Below are positions 17,220 to 26,093 of a stretch of 64,000 bases of DNA, in pieces. Positions within the stretch are counted from its first letter, which is position 1. The number at the start of each line of letters is the position of its first letter. Origin of the DNA: CAYSPT01 sp964432985 (GTDB lineage Bacteria; Muiribacteriota; CAYSPT01); the NCBI GenBank assembly GCA_964432985.1, contig CAYSPT010000006.1, forward strand, positions 1-64,000. The letters are read 5' to 3'. A program made the translations under genes and the position numbers. The notes beneath the pieces were generated by a model. It was not told the origin of the DNA and ran no database searches. It saw nothing but the letters and a program-made list of their open reading frames with translations.

Positions 17220-18049
17220 ACGAGGAAAAAACACTTCCCAGAAGCGATTTCAACATACTGGTGCTCGATGATCTGGCCTATACCAGGCTTTTGTTCGAAA
17301 GTGCCCTGGTACGTGAGGGATTTACCGTACTTCAAGCCGATTTTGTTTCAACAGCCAAGGGTATTCTCAAGACACAGCCCATACATCTCCTGTTTCTTGA
17401 TTTAAACCTGCCTGACCAGCACGGTCTCGATTTCCTTGCGGAAATCCGGGCTCTTGGTTTTTCTTTCCCTGTCATAATTGTCACCGGCAACGCTGAGCTT
17501 ATACTGGTTCAGAAAGCCCGCAATCTCGACGTCTTCAGCTTTCTGTTGAAACCGGTAAATCTCGATGAACTGCGTCAAAAGGCCAATCAAGCTTATTTTT
17601 TTGAATTGGAAAGAATACAAAAAAAGCAGTCTGAGACCGGGGTACAGCTCGATCATGGTCTGGAATCTAAGATTAAACAGAGAAAAAGCATTATGATTGT
17701 TGATGATGAGGAAGAAACCCGTCTTTTGTTCTACGCGGTGCTTATCAAAGATGGTTATCGTGTCAAGGCGGTAAACAGTGTCAGCAACGCCCTGGCCAAC
17801 CTGGAAGAAGAGCAGTTTGACTTAATCATTCTCGATCTCATGATGGCTGGTCGAACGGGTTTCGACCTCCTCGATCACCTGGATAATACGGATCCCGAGA
17901 TACCGGTGATTATCGTGTCGGGAAGAAGCGATGTCAAAGCCGTCGTCAAAGCTCGTAAGAAGAAGGTCGAGGCGTACATGGTCAAACCTGTTGACCTTGA
18001 CAAAATGAGAACGAGAATTCTCGAAATATTGCGGAAATATGACCTTTAG
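17216..18049 (+). CDS. tandem-receiver response regulator without output domain
   Basis: 277 residues made only of two CheY-like receivers. Receiver 1 (about residues 10-120) has the VLDD acid pair, acceptor Asp62 (LFLDLNLPD) and a conserved LKPVNL lysine. Receiver 2 (about 160-277) has IVDDEEE, acceptor Asp207 (IILDLMMAG) and VKPVDL. No DNA-binding, GGDEF or enzymatic domain follows. Such proteins usually act in phosphorelays or by protein-protein contact. It starts with GTG overlapping the kinase stop and is followed 3 bp later by mgtE. Confidence 0.9.
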   Translation: MNEEKTLPRSDFNILVLDDLAYTRLLFESALVREGFTVLQADFVSTAKGILKTQPIHLLFLDLNLPDQHGLDFLAEIRALGFSFPVIIVTGNAELILVQKARNLDVFSFLLKPVNLDELRQKANQAYFFELERIQKKQSETGVQLDHGLESKIKQRKSIMIVDDEEETRLLFYAVLIKDGYRVKAVNSVSNALANLEEEQFDLIILDLMMAGRTGFDLLDHLDNTDPEIPVIIVSGRSDVKAVVKARKKKVEAYMVKPVDLDKMRTRILEILRKYDL

Positions 18050-18052
18050 CTC

Positions 18053-19453
18053 ATGATTGATACTTCGGAGAACATTCAACAGGAAAAAATACTGGAAATC
18101 CCGGTCCTGAGAGAAGCCGTGCTTCAAAAAATACTGGCCGGCGACGAGGAAGCTCTGGCCTCCTTTCTTCAGGGATATCATCCTGCTGACATTGCAGAGG
18201 TGCTGGAAGATGTCGACCTTGACACCCAGAAGTTCATATTAAAGCTGCTATCTCTGGAAATGGCCGCTGAAGTTCTGGGTGACGTTGACCCCTCCTCTGA
18301 AGAAGCGCTGCTCAAGAACCTGGATCAAATGATTCTGGTGGATATTCTGGCTGAAATGTCCCAGGATGATGCCATTGACATCCTGGGGGAGATGGAGCCA
18401 GCCCAGGCTCAGAAGCTTCTCAGGATGATGCCCAGGGAAGAGTCCCTGACGCTGCTTAAATTGCTCCGTTACCACCCCGAGACGGCAGGCGGGCTGATGA
18501 CCGCCGAATTCGTGGCCATTCCCGGAACAATATCGGCCGGTGTTGCCCTGGATTGCGTCAGAGATTCCGGCAGGGAAGCGGAAAGCATTTTCTATGTATA
18601 TGTTGTCGATAAGGAAAGCAGGCTCGAGGGTGTGGTTTCTATTCGTGCGCTGGTTTTGGCCAAACCCGACACCCTGGTAAAAAATTTACTGAGGTCGCAC
18701 CCCGTGTCGGTGCGCTATGACACCGATCAGGAAGAAGTTGCCGCCTGTGTTTCGAAATATGATCTTCTGGCGCTCCCGGTGGTTGACGAGGAAAACCGCC
18801 TTCTCGGAATGGTTACCATTGATGATGTCCTTGATGTAGTTGAAGAAGAAGCAACCGAGGATATCTTGCGGATGGGTGGTGTAACCCAGCACGAGTTCGG
18901 AGAGATGTCCTCCATAAAAACAGCGGCTCACCGGCTCAGTTGGCTTTTTATCACTATGGTCGCCGGGCTGCTCTCGGCCACGGTACTGGGTTTTTTCGAA
19001 GAAGTAATTTGTCAGGTTGTAGCCCTGGTACTTTTTTTACCGGTAATAGTCGGACTGGCAGGAAATGCCGGGATTCAGTCCGTCACGGTGGTGAACAGGG
19101 GAATTGCACTGGGTGAAGTTGACGAAGACAAAGATCTGGACATTTTATTCAGGGAGTTCAAAACCGGAGTTATACTGGGCCTGGCCTGTGCTTTGATATT
19201 AGGGACCATTGCCTGGCTCTGGCAGGGAGCCACCGTCAATACGCCGGTTGTCCTGGGAATGGTTGTCGGAGTATCCATGTTCCTGTCCATAACCATGGCG
19301 GTGAGCATGGGCACGTTGGCTCCGCTTATTCTCAGGCGGTTCGGGGTCGATCCAGCTATTGCTTCGGGACCATTTGTAACTACCACTATTGATATATTTG
19401 GGCTGGCTCTTTATTTTGGCGTGGCAACGCTGTGCCTGTCCTATTTGCAGTGA
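18053..19453 (+). CDS. mgtE: MgtE magnesium transporter
   Basis: 466 residues with the complete MgtE layout: an N-terminal superhelical domain of HPADIAEVLEDVD-type repeats (residues 30-130), two CBS domains (about 137-260) and five membrane helices (about 290-466) containing the pore signature GNAGIQSVTVVNRGIALGE. MgtE is a Mg2+-gated magnesium channel of the inner membrane; CBS domains close it when cytoplasmic magnesium is high. It lies 3 bp after the double receiver gene, so it may be co-expressed with the two-component pair. No Mg-sensing riboswitch is seen upstream. Confidence 0.95.
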   Translation: MIDTSENIQQEKILEIPVLREAVLQKILAGDEEALASFLQGYHPADIAEVLEDVDLDTQKFILKLLSLEMAAEVLGDVDPSSEEALLKNLDQMILVDILAEMSQDDAIDILGEMEPAQAQKLLRMMPREESLTLLKLLRYHPETAGGLMTAEFVAIPGTISAGVALDCVRDSGREAESIFYVYVVDKESRLEGVVSIRALVLAKPDTLVKNLLRSHPVSVRYDTDQEEVAACVSKYDLLALPVVDEENRLLGMVTIDDVLDVVEEEATEDILRMGGVTQHEFGEMSSIKTAAHRLSWLFITMVAGLLSATVLGFFEEVICQVVALVLFLPVIVGLAGNAGIQSVTVVNRGIALGEVDEDKDLDILFREFKTGVILGLACALILGTIAWLWQGATVNTPVVLGMVVGVSMFLSITMAVSMGTLAPLILRRFGVDPAIASGPFVTTTIDIFGLALYFGVATLCLSYLQ

Positions 19454-19470
19454 GGGAGATGGCAGATACG

Positions 19471-20268
19471 ATGTTTCGTCTGGGAATAGTACAGATGGAT
19501 CTGGACTGGGCGGACCCTGAGAAAAATATTGCCAGAGCCGAAGCGATGGTGCAGGAAGCCGCTTCCGCCGGATGCACGGTTGTTGTGCTTCCGGAACTCT
19601 GGTCGACTGCTTTGTGCGGAGAGGCAATGTTATGTCTCGCCAGACGATATTCGGTTGTTGCAAGGGATACAATGTGCTCCTGGGCGAAACAACATGACAT
19701 GCTGCTTGTTGGCGGCAGCATTGGTTCGCTTAAGTCAAAAGACCTGGTATTGAACACCTGTTATGTTATCGACCGGTCGGGAAGGGTGATTGGACAATAC
19801 AGTAAGGTACACCTCTTCCCGCTCATGAACGAGCATTTGTACCTGACTCCGGGATCCTCGATGGGAACGGTTACTACCGATGTTGGTGTCCTGGGGATAA
19901 TGATTTGCTACGATATAAGGTTTCCAGAAATAGCCAGGATGCTGGCTCTACAAGGGGCCGGGATGCTGTTCGTACCGGCGAATTTCCCGGATCCCCGGCT
20001 TGATGTATGGCGGACGCTGCTTCGGGCCAGGGCTATTGAAAACCAGGTATTCGTTATCGGTGCTAACAGAACTGGGTCTGATCCTGATCATTCGTATTTC
20101 GGACATTCAATGGTGGTAGATCCCCAAGGCATGATACTGATCGAGGGGAACAGGACTGAATCCCTTCTCATGGCGGATATTGATCTGGACCACGTTAAAG
20201 ATGCCAGGTCAGCTGTACCGGCTTTTTCCGAACGGCGACCTGACATTTACAGCCTGAACGGTTTGTAA
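19471..20268 (+). CDS. nitrilase-superfamily carbon-nitrogen hydrolase (omega-amidase-like)
   Basis: 265 residues from ATG 19471, which gives the usual family length and lies 12 nt after AGGGAG; the frame stays open upstream into mgtE. The Glu-Lys-Cys triad is visible: VVLPELWST (Glu), QYSKVHLFP (Lys) and MICYDIRFPE (Cys). These motifs match the Nit2/omega-amidase and YafV-type branch, which hydrolyses alpha-ketoglutaramate and related amides, with repair of transamination side products as the usual role. N-carbamoyl-putrescine-type amidases are less likely. It follows mgtE and precedes glyQ in the same run of genes. Confidence 0.85.
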   Translation: MFRLGIVQMDLDWADPEKNIARAEAMVQEAASAGCTVVVLPELWSTALCGEAMLCLARRYSVVARDTMCSWAKQHDMLLVGGSIGSLKSKDLVLNTCYVIDRSGRVIGQYSKVHLFPLMNEHLYLTPGSSMGTVTTDVGVLGIMICYDIRFPEIARMLALQGAGMLFVPANFPDPRLDVWRTLLRARAIENQVFVIGANRTGSDPDHSYFGHSMVVDPQGMILIEGNRTESLLMADIDLDHVKDARSAVPAFSERRPDIYSLNGL

Positions 20269-20311
20269 ATAATTCGGGTTACAAGAAGAAGGTGTAGAAA
20301 GGAAGGTTGAA

Positions 20312-21223
20312 GTGAATTTCCAGAAGCTTATTTTCGCGCTCGAGCAGTTCTGGGCCGATCGAGGTTGTGTGGTTCAGCAGCCATGTGATATCGAGGTCGG
20401 GGCCGGAACGTTCAATCGAGCAACGTTTTTGCGATCCCTGGGGCCGGAGCCCTGGAACGTGGCCTACGTGGAGCCTTCACGGAGGCCTGCTGATGGCCGT
20501 TACGGCGACAATCCCAACCGTCTGGGATTCTACTACCAGTATCAGGTGATATTAAAGCCGGCGCCGTACGATGTTCAGAACCTTTTCCTGGATAGTCTCC
20601 GGCATATTGGTCTGTCACCGGAAAAACACGACATACGTTTCGTCGAGGATGATTGGGAATCGCCAACGCTGGGCGCCTGGGGGCTGGGCTGGGAGGTCTG
20701 GATAGACGGAATGGAAACCATCCAGTACACCTATTTCCAGCAGGTGGGTGGCATCGATCTTCCGGTGGTCCCGGTTGAGCTGACCTATGGCCTGGAGAGA
20801 ATGGCCATGTACCAGCAGAACGTCGATTCGGTATTCGACATCGAGTGGGTGGACGGGGTCACCTATGGGGATGTTCATCACCAGAGTGAAGTCGAGTTTT
20901 CCACCTATCACTTCGATGAGGCTGATATACAGATGCACACGGACCTTTTTTCGGTTTACGAGAAGGAAGCAGCCCGGCTTATTGAATGTCAACTGGTGCT
21001 ACCTGCGTATGACTATGTTCTCAAATGCTCGCATACCTTTAATGTTCTCGAAGCCCGGGGGGCAATCAGCGTCAGTGAGCGAGCCAGTTATGTCCAGAGG
21101 GTACGTGCGCTGGCCAAAGGCTGCGCGGAACTGTATTTGAAGCAGAGAGAGGAACTGGGATGGCCGTTGCTGAAGGGCTTGCTGAAGGACACCGCCCCTG
21201 TGGGAAAGGGGGGAGTGCAATGA
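20312..21223 (+). CDS. glyQ: glycyl-tRNA synthetase alpha subunit
   Basis: 303 residues, the normal GlyQ length. It begins FQKLIFALEQFWADRGCVVQQPCD and contains RPADGRYGDNPNR and HDIRFVEDDWESPTLGAWGLGWE, hallmarks of the class II catalytic alpha chain of the bacterial (alpha-beta)2 enzyme. It charges tRNA-Gly in the cytoplasm together with GlyS. The start is GTG with AAGGAAGG upstream. No T-box leader fits in the short upstream gap. Confidence 0.97.
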   Translation: MNFQKLIFALEQFWADRGCVVQQPCDIEVGAGTFNRATFLRSLGPEPWNVAYVEPSRRPADGRYGDNPNRLGFYYQYQVILKPAPYDVQNLFLDSLRHIGLSPEKHDIRFVEDDWESPTLGAWGLGWEVWIDGMETIQYTYFQQVGGIDLPVVPVELTYGLERMAMYQQNVDSVFDIEWVDGVTYGDVHHQSEVEFSTYHFDEADIQMHTDLFSVYEKEAARLIECQLVLPAYDYVLKCSHTFNVLEARGAISVSERASYVQRVRALAKGCAELYLKQREELGWPLLKGLLKDTAPVGKGGVQ

Positions 21224-23409
21224 GCCGCGATATTTTACTGGAAATCGGCTGTGAGGAACTCCCCGACGCGGTGGTCCGCTCCGGTATGAAACAACTCGAA
21301 GCTATTGCCGGAAAGAGTCTTGCCTCAGCCAGAATAACCTATGAGGAGATCAGTACCTACGGCACCCCGAAACGACTGGCGGTCATGGTAAAGAATGTAA
21401 TGGAAAACCAGGAGGACCTGGTAGAAGAACTAAAAGGACCGCCTGCACGGATCGCCTTCGGGGAAAATGGGGAGCCTCTCAAGCCTGCACAGGCTTTTGC
21501 CCAAAAACAGGGTGTGGCCGTGGAAGATCTGACAGTAAAGAGCACTGAAAAAGGCGACTATATTTTTGCCACTCGAATTGACAAAGGGGCAGGGGTTGGA
21601 GAAGTGCTTCCTCAAATGCTCAGCACCTGGATCACCTCCCTTTGTTTTCCAAAGACCATGCGATGGTTAAAAGACGCAGATTTTCGCTTTCCCCGGCCGA
21701 TTAGATGGCTGGTTGCTCTTTGGGGAAGCGATGTCGTGGAAGTCGAGTTTTTCAAAGACATCATCAAGGATGATGCCGGGCGGTGCAGGGTTGGCCGGGC
21801 GACCGAAGGCCACCGGTATCTCGACCGGGGACCGCATGACATTGCTCATCCCGGTGAGTATGTAGATGTAATGCAGCGGACGAAGGTCCTGGTTTCCATC
21901 GACAGCAGACGAAACCTGGTGCTTAAAGAGGCCGAGAAGGCGGCCGCAGCCGGAGGAGGTACACTGGTAGCAGATCAGGCGCTACTCGACGAGGTCGCGC
22001 AGCTGGTTGAGTATCCCACTGCCGTGCTTGGTGAGTTCGATCCGGCCTTTCTGGATATACCCGAAGCGGTCCTGGTAACCAGCATGGAGAAGCATCAAAA
22101 GTACTTCCCGGTGGTGGACGGTGAAGGACGGCTCATGCCGTGCTTTGTAGGTGTCCACAATGGCGACAGCGCCTTTATCAACACGCTCAGGGAAGGGTAT
22201 GAAAAGGTGCTGGTGGCGCGCTTGAGCGACGCCAAGTTCTTTTTCGATGACGACCGGGAAATCACACTGGCTGAACGGGGAAAACAGCTCGAGCGGGTGG
22301 TGTTTCTGAACCAGCTCGGGACCATGGCCGATAAGTGCCAGCGCCTGGCGGAACTGGCAAAGGTTCTCTCCGAATCGCTGGGATTGCAGCACCACCATGG
22401 AGATGTTACTGAAAAGGCCGTCCGAGCCGCCCATCTCTGCAAGGCGGACCTGGTCAGTGAAGTGGTCATGGAGTTTCCCACCCTGGAAGGGACCATGGGG
22501 GGCATCTACGCCCGGCTTGACGGTGAGGACGAAGACGTGGCCCGGGCGGTCTCCGAGCATGTCCTCCCCCGCTCGAAGGGTGATGATTTGCCAGAGACTC
22601 TGGCCGGGCATGTGGTCGGTCTGGCCGATCGCATCGATACCCTGACGGGGTGCTTCGGTATCGGCATCAGGCCCACGGGCTCCAGCGACCCCTTCGCCAT
22701 GAGACGGCGGGCCCTGGGAATCATTCAGCTCATGGAAAACCTGGGGCAGAACAAGGATTTCAATATCGTGTACGACCACGATATCAGAAGGGATATCAAA
22801 AAGGCGCTCGAGCTTCACGCCGCCGCCGGCTTCATCGCGACAACCGATATCGAATCGGTCTGTGACACTATCGTCTATTTCCTGCGCGACCGATTGCTGG
22901 TCTACCTCAAAGAGCAGGGGCTGAACCACGATGTGGTGGAAGCGGCCATGGAATCGTCGATGACGGTGGGCGTTGATGGAGTCGAGCACCCGGGTTTCAA
23001 CGTGACCGGTTGTATCCTGCGGGCACAAGCCCTTCAGACTCTCAGAAGGGAGAGCGATTTCAAGGATGTCATCATTGCCGCCCGGAGGGTGGCCAACCTG
23101 GCCAGGAAGAACCGCAAAACAGGCGATGTTAACAGGGTATTGCTGAAAAATGCATCAGAGCATAAACTTGCCGTTGAAGTTGATGGGATCTTCAATAACG
23201 TGGAAATAGCCGCAAATCACGGTGATTTCGCAGCCGCGTTGAAGCTCCTGGTGAGCTTGCGGGTGCATATTGACAAATTTTTCGATGACGTTATGGTGAT
23301 GGACCCTGATGAGCAAATCAGGGACAACAGGTTGAAATTACTTACAGAGATTGATGGACTTTACAAAACAGTAGCAGATTTTACCAGGTTTGCAACGGAA
23401 GGAGAATAG
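21220..23409 (+). CDS. glyS: glycyl-tRNA synthetase beta subunit
   Basis: 729 residues. ATG 21220 overlaps the glyQ stop as ATGA and has AAAGGGGGGAG upstream, so upstream in-frame starts are rejected. The protein begins MSRDILLEIGCEELPDAVV, typical of GlyS, and continues with FPKTMRW and RPIRWLVALWG, then the HD-like and anticodon-binding parts. The beta subunit binds and orients tRNA-Gly. Coupled translation with glyQ ensures equal amounts. Confidence 0.97.
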   Translation: MSRDILLEIGCEELPDAVVRSGMKQLEAIAGKSLASARITYEEISTYGTPKRLAVMVKNVMENQEDLVEELKGPPARIAFGENGEPLKPAQAFAQKQGVAVEDLTVKSTEKGDYIFATRIDKGAGVGEVLPQMLSTWITSLCFPKTMRWLKDADFRFPRPIRWLVALWGSDVVEVEFFKDIIKDDAGRCRVGRATEGHRYLDRGPHDIAHPGEYVDVMQRTKVLVSIDSRRNLVLKEAEKAAAAGGGTLVADQALLDEVAQLVEYPTAVLGEFDPAFLDIPEAVLVTSMEKHQKYFPVVDGEGRLMPCFVGVHNGDSAFINTLREGYEKVLVARLSDAKFFFDDDREITLAERGKQLERVVFLNQLGTMADKCQRLAELAKVLSESLGLQHHHGDVTEKAVRAAHLCKADLVSEVVMEFPTLEGTMGGIYARLDGEDEDVARAVSEHVLPRSKGDDLPETLAGHVVGLADRIDTLTGCFGIGIRPTGSSDPFAMRRRALGIIQLMENLGQNKDFNIVYDHDIRRDIKKALELHAAAGFIATTDIESVCDTIVYFLRDRLLVYLKEQGLNHDVVEAAMESSMTVGVDGVEHPGFNVTGCILRAQALQTLRRESDFKDVIIAARRVANLARKNRKTGDVNRVLLKNASEHKLAVEVDGIFNNVEIAANHGDFAAALKLLVSLRVHIDKFFDDVMVMDPDEQIRDNRLKLLTEIDGLYKTVADFTRFATEGE

Positions 23410-23416
23410 TACTTAT

Positions 23417-25864
23417 ATGGCGACAAAGGCGGCCAAAACAGTGGCCAAGGTCTCAAAAAAGACCGGTGTAGTGACATTGCCGCTTCTTCCCTTACGAGAT
23501 GTTGTCGTTTTCCCCTACATGGTGATCCCTCTGTTCGTGGGACGCAAAAAGTCGGTAAACGCAGTGGAAGAGGCAATGGACAAGGGAAGAAAAATACTGC
23601 TTGGTACTCAAACAAATCCCAAGATAGACGAACCCGCTTCAGAGGATATCTACTCCACCGGAACGATGGCGGAAATCCTCCAGCTTCTGAAGTTGCCCGA
23701 TGGTACCCTGAAAATTCTGGTGGAAGGAATCAAGAGGGTTAAGATTGTCGAGTATCTGAATGATGATCCGGGCACCGAAGACTGCTACATGGTCAAGGTA
23801 GAGGTAATGAAAGAAGAGGAAGCGGCCGACAGTATTGAGATTCAGGCCCTGATGCGCAATGTGGCGGGTCAGTTTGAGCATTACGTGAAGCTCAACAAGA
23901 AAATTCCAGTAGAAATCATGATGGTTGTTGCCAGTTCCGAAGAGCCATCCCGGCTGGCCGATATCATAACGGCACATCTCAGTTTGACGGTCAAGGACAA
24001 GCAGGACATTCTTGAAGTGACCGATACCCGGGCACGCCTGGAAAAACTTTCCATGATATTGAACAAGGAAATCGAAATTCTTGGCCTGGAAAAAAAGATC
24101 CGGGGCCGGGTGCGTCAGCAAATTGAAAAGATACAGAAGGAGTATTACCTCCGGGAGCAGCTCAAGGCGATTCACAAGGAGCTGGGTACGGAGGATGAGC
24201 TTTCGGCTGAAATCGAAGAGTACCGTGAGAAAATAGAAGCCGCCAAGATGTCCGATGAGGCTGAAGAGAAGGCGTTCAGGGAGCTCGAACGTCTGGAGCG
24301 GATGCCGTACGCTTCTGCGGAAGTCGGGGTAATCAAAACCTATCTGGACTGGCTCTGTGATCTCCCCTGGGCCAAAATGTCACGGGACAAGACAGATATT
24401 GTTCGCAGCAGACGCATTCTCGATGAAGATCACTATGGTTTGAAGAATGTCAAGGAGCGCATCCTTGAGTATCTGGCGGTCTGCAAACTGACGAAAAAGA
24501 TCCGCGGCCCCATTCTCTGTTTCGTTGGCCCTCCCGGAGTTGGGAAAACCTCGCTTGGCAAGTCGATTGCCCGGTCACTGGGCAGAAAATTTGTAAGGAT
24601 GTCGCTGGGTGGTATCAGGGATGAAGCGGAAATCAGGGGGCATAGAAGAACCTATGTCGGGGCCTTACCGGGAAGAATCATCCAGGGGATAAAGAAAGCA
24701 GGCAAAAGGAACCCGGTTTTCATGCTGGATGAAATTGACAAGGTCGGCGCCGATTTCAGGGGAGACCCTTCAGCGGCCCTGCTCGAGGTTCTCGATCCGG
24801 AACAGAACGACAGCTTTGAAGACCATTATATCAACGCCGACTTCGATTTGAGTGATGTAATGTTCATAACTACCGCCAATGTTCTGCACACGGTTCCTCC
24901 AGCTCTGCGAGACAGGATGGAAGTAATTCGCATTCCCGGGTATACCGAAGAGGAAAAAATACACATTGCGGAAGAATTTCTTGTTCCCAAGACGGTAAAG
25001 GAACATGGTCTTAACCGGTACCGTATGCAAATAAGTACAAGTACCGTTGTCGGTATAATCAGGCACTACACCCAGGAGGCAGGAGTACGCAACCTGGAGC
25101 GCAGGATTTCTGCTGTGTGCCGCAAAGTAGCCCGCAAGGTGGTGGAAGAAGGCAGGAAGAAGTCGCAAACAAACCGGATCAGTGCCCGCTCACTGGAAAA
25201 ACTTCTCGGACCGCCGAAGTACCGATATGGCGCTAAAGAGGAAAAGGATGAAATAGGTATGGCCATGGGGATGGCCTGGACTGAGGTTGGCGGTGTCCTG
25301 CTGCCAATTGAGAGTGCACATATGCCGGGTAAAGGTAAACTCACTATAACCGGGCAAATTGGTGAAATCATGCAGGAATCGGCCCGGGCCAGTTTCAGTT
25401 ATCTTCGAAGCCATGCCGCCGATTTTGGAATAAAACTTGATTTTTACAAAAAATTAGACTTTCACATTCATGTTCCCGAGGGAGCCATACCCAAAGATGG
25501 CCCGTCTGCAGGGATTGCGCTCGCTGTTTCACTGGCATCTCTGCTAACTAACACGCCTGTGCGGCGCGATGTAGCAATGACCGGTGAAATTACGCTCCGG
25601 GGCAAGGTGCTGCCAGTGGGGGGAATTAAGGAAAAAGTACTGGCTGCACACCGGGCTGACATCAAAGAAATCGTTCTCTGTGAGGAGAACGAGAAAGATC
25701 TGGTTGAAATTCCAAAGCACATCAGGAAAAACTTGAAGTTCCACTTCGTGAAAACAGTGAGGGAAGCCCTGGAAAAAGTAATGGCGTCCACTCCTGCACG
25801 TCGGCCGCGTGCACGGAAGAATCCTGTCAAAAAGAGTTCAACGACGAAAAAGACAGCAAAATAA
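23417..25864 (+). CDS. lon: ATP-dependent Lon protease
   Basis: 815 residues from ATG 23417 (AAGGAG lies 12 nt upstream). The N-terminal substrate domain begins LPLLPLRDVVVFPYMVIPL. The AAA+ module has Walker A GPPGVGKTS (about residue 370), Walker B VFMLDEIDK and the arginine-finger region. The protease domain has Ser697 (DGPSAG) and Lys738 (GGIKEK), the Lon dyad. Lon removes misfolded and short-lived regulatory proteins in the cytoplasm. The C-terminus carries a basic tail (ARRPRARKNPVKKSS), somewhat longer than usual. It is the last gene of the long plus-strand run. Confidence 0.97.
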   Translation: MATKAAKTVAKVSKKTGVVTLPLLPLRDVVVFPYMVIPLFVGRKKSVNAVEEAMDKGRKILLGTQTNPKIDEPASEDIYSTGTMAEILQLLKLPDGTLKILVEGIKRVKIVEYLNDDPGTEDCYMVKVEVMKEEEAADSIEIQALMRNVAGQFEHYVKLNKKIPVEIMMVVASSEEPSRLADIITAHLSLTVKDKQDILEVTDTRARLEKLSMILNKEIEILGLEKKIRGRVRQQIEKIQKEYYLREQLKAIHKELGTEDELSAEIEEYREKIEAAKMSDEAEEKAFRELERLERMPYASAEVGVIKTYLDWLCDLPWAKMSRDKTDIVRSRRILDEDHYGLKNVKERILEYLAVCKLTKKIRGPILCFVGPPGVGKTSLGKSIARSLGRKFVRMSLGGIRDEAEIRGHRRTYVGALPGRIIQGIKKAGKRNPVFMLDEIDKVGADFRGDPSAALLEVLDPEQNDSFEDHYINADFDLSDVMFITTANVLHTVPPALRDRMEVIRIPGYTEEEKIHIAEEFLVPKTVKEHGLNRYRMQISTSTVVGIIRHYTQEAGVRNLERRISAVCRKVARKVVEEGRKKSQTNRISARSLEKLLGPPKYRYGAKEEKDEIGMAMGMAWTEVGGVLLPIESAHMPGKGKLTITGQIGEIMQESARASFSYLRSHAADFGIKLDFYKKLDFHIHVPEGAIPKDGPSAGIALAVSLASLLTNTPVRRDVAMTGEITLRGKVLPVGGIKEKVLAAHRADIKEIVLCEENEKDLVEIPKHIRKNLKFHFVKTVREALEKVMASTPARRPRARKNPVKKSSTTKKTAK

Positions 25865-25886
25865 TGGCAAAATGATACTGGAATGC

Positions 25887-25916
25887 TTGGCTTGTCAAGG
25901 CCGGTTATGTTATACT
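25887..25916 (+). promoter_or_regulatory. putative promoter of rpsB operon
   Basis: TTGGCT (25887-25892), an 18-nt spacer and TATACT (25911-25916) lie about 180 nt upstream of rpsB. The resulting leader contains the inverted repeat at 25981-26034, which could also affect S2 autoregulation. Confidence 0.5.
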
Positions 25917-25980
25917 ACCGCGACTATCCGGGCGACCGGTTATATCACACACATTCCTGATTTCTTGTGGATGGTGCCGG

Positions 25981-26034
25981 AAACCCGAATAATTTTCGAG
26001 CCACAATAGATTATTCGTAAATTATTCAGGTTTT
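25981..26034 (+). repeat. short copy of palindromic intergenic element in rpsB leader
   Basis: The left arm AAACCCGAATAATT (25981-25994) and right arm AATTATTCAGGTTT (26020-26033) are reverse complements at 13 of 14 positions. From ATTTTCGAGCC onward it aligns closely with the inverted left end of the MITE-like element at 52101-52382, so it appears to be an internally deleted copy of the same family. Confidence 0.65.
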
Positions 26035-26093
26035 AACGGTTCTACAGAGAGATGAAGGAATGGAGGAAAAACCATATTAGGAGGTGAGGTCAC

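Noticed and set aside
20269..20311. T-box riboswitch before glyQ
   Set aside because: The gap is only 43 bp and has no T-box sequence or terminator; too short for the structure.
21982..23028. 348-codon frame antisense to glyS
   Set aside because: Long only by chance in a GC-rich conserved gene; its sequence has no family resemblance and glyS is certain.
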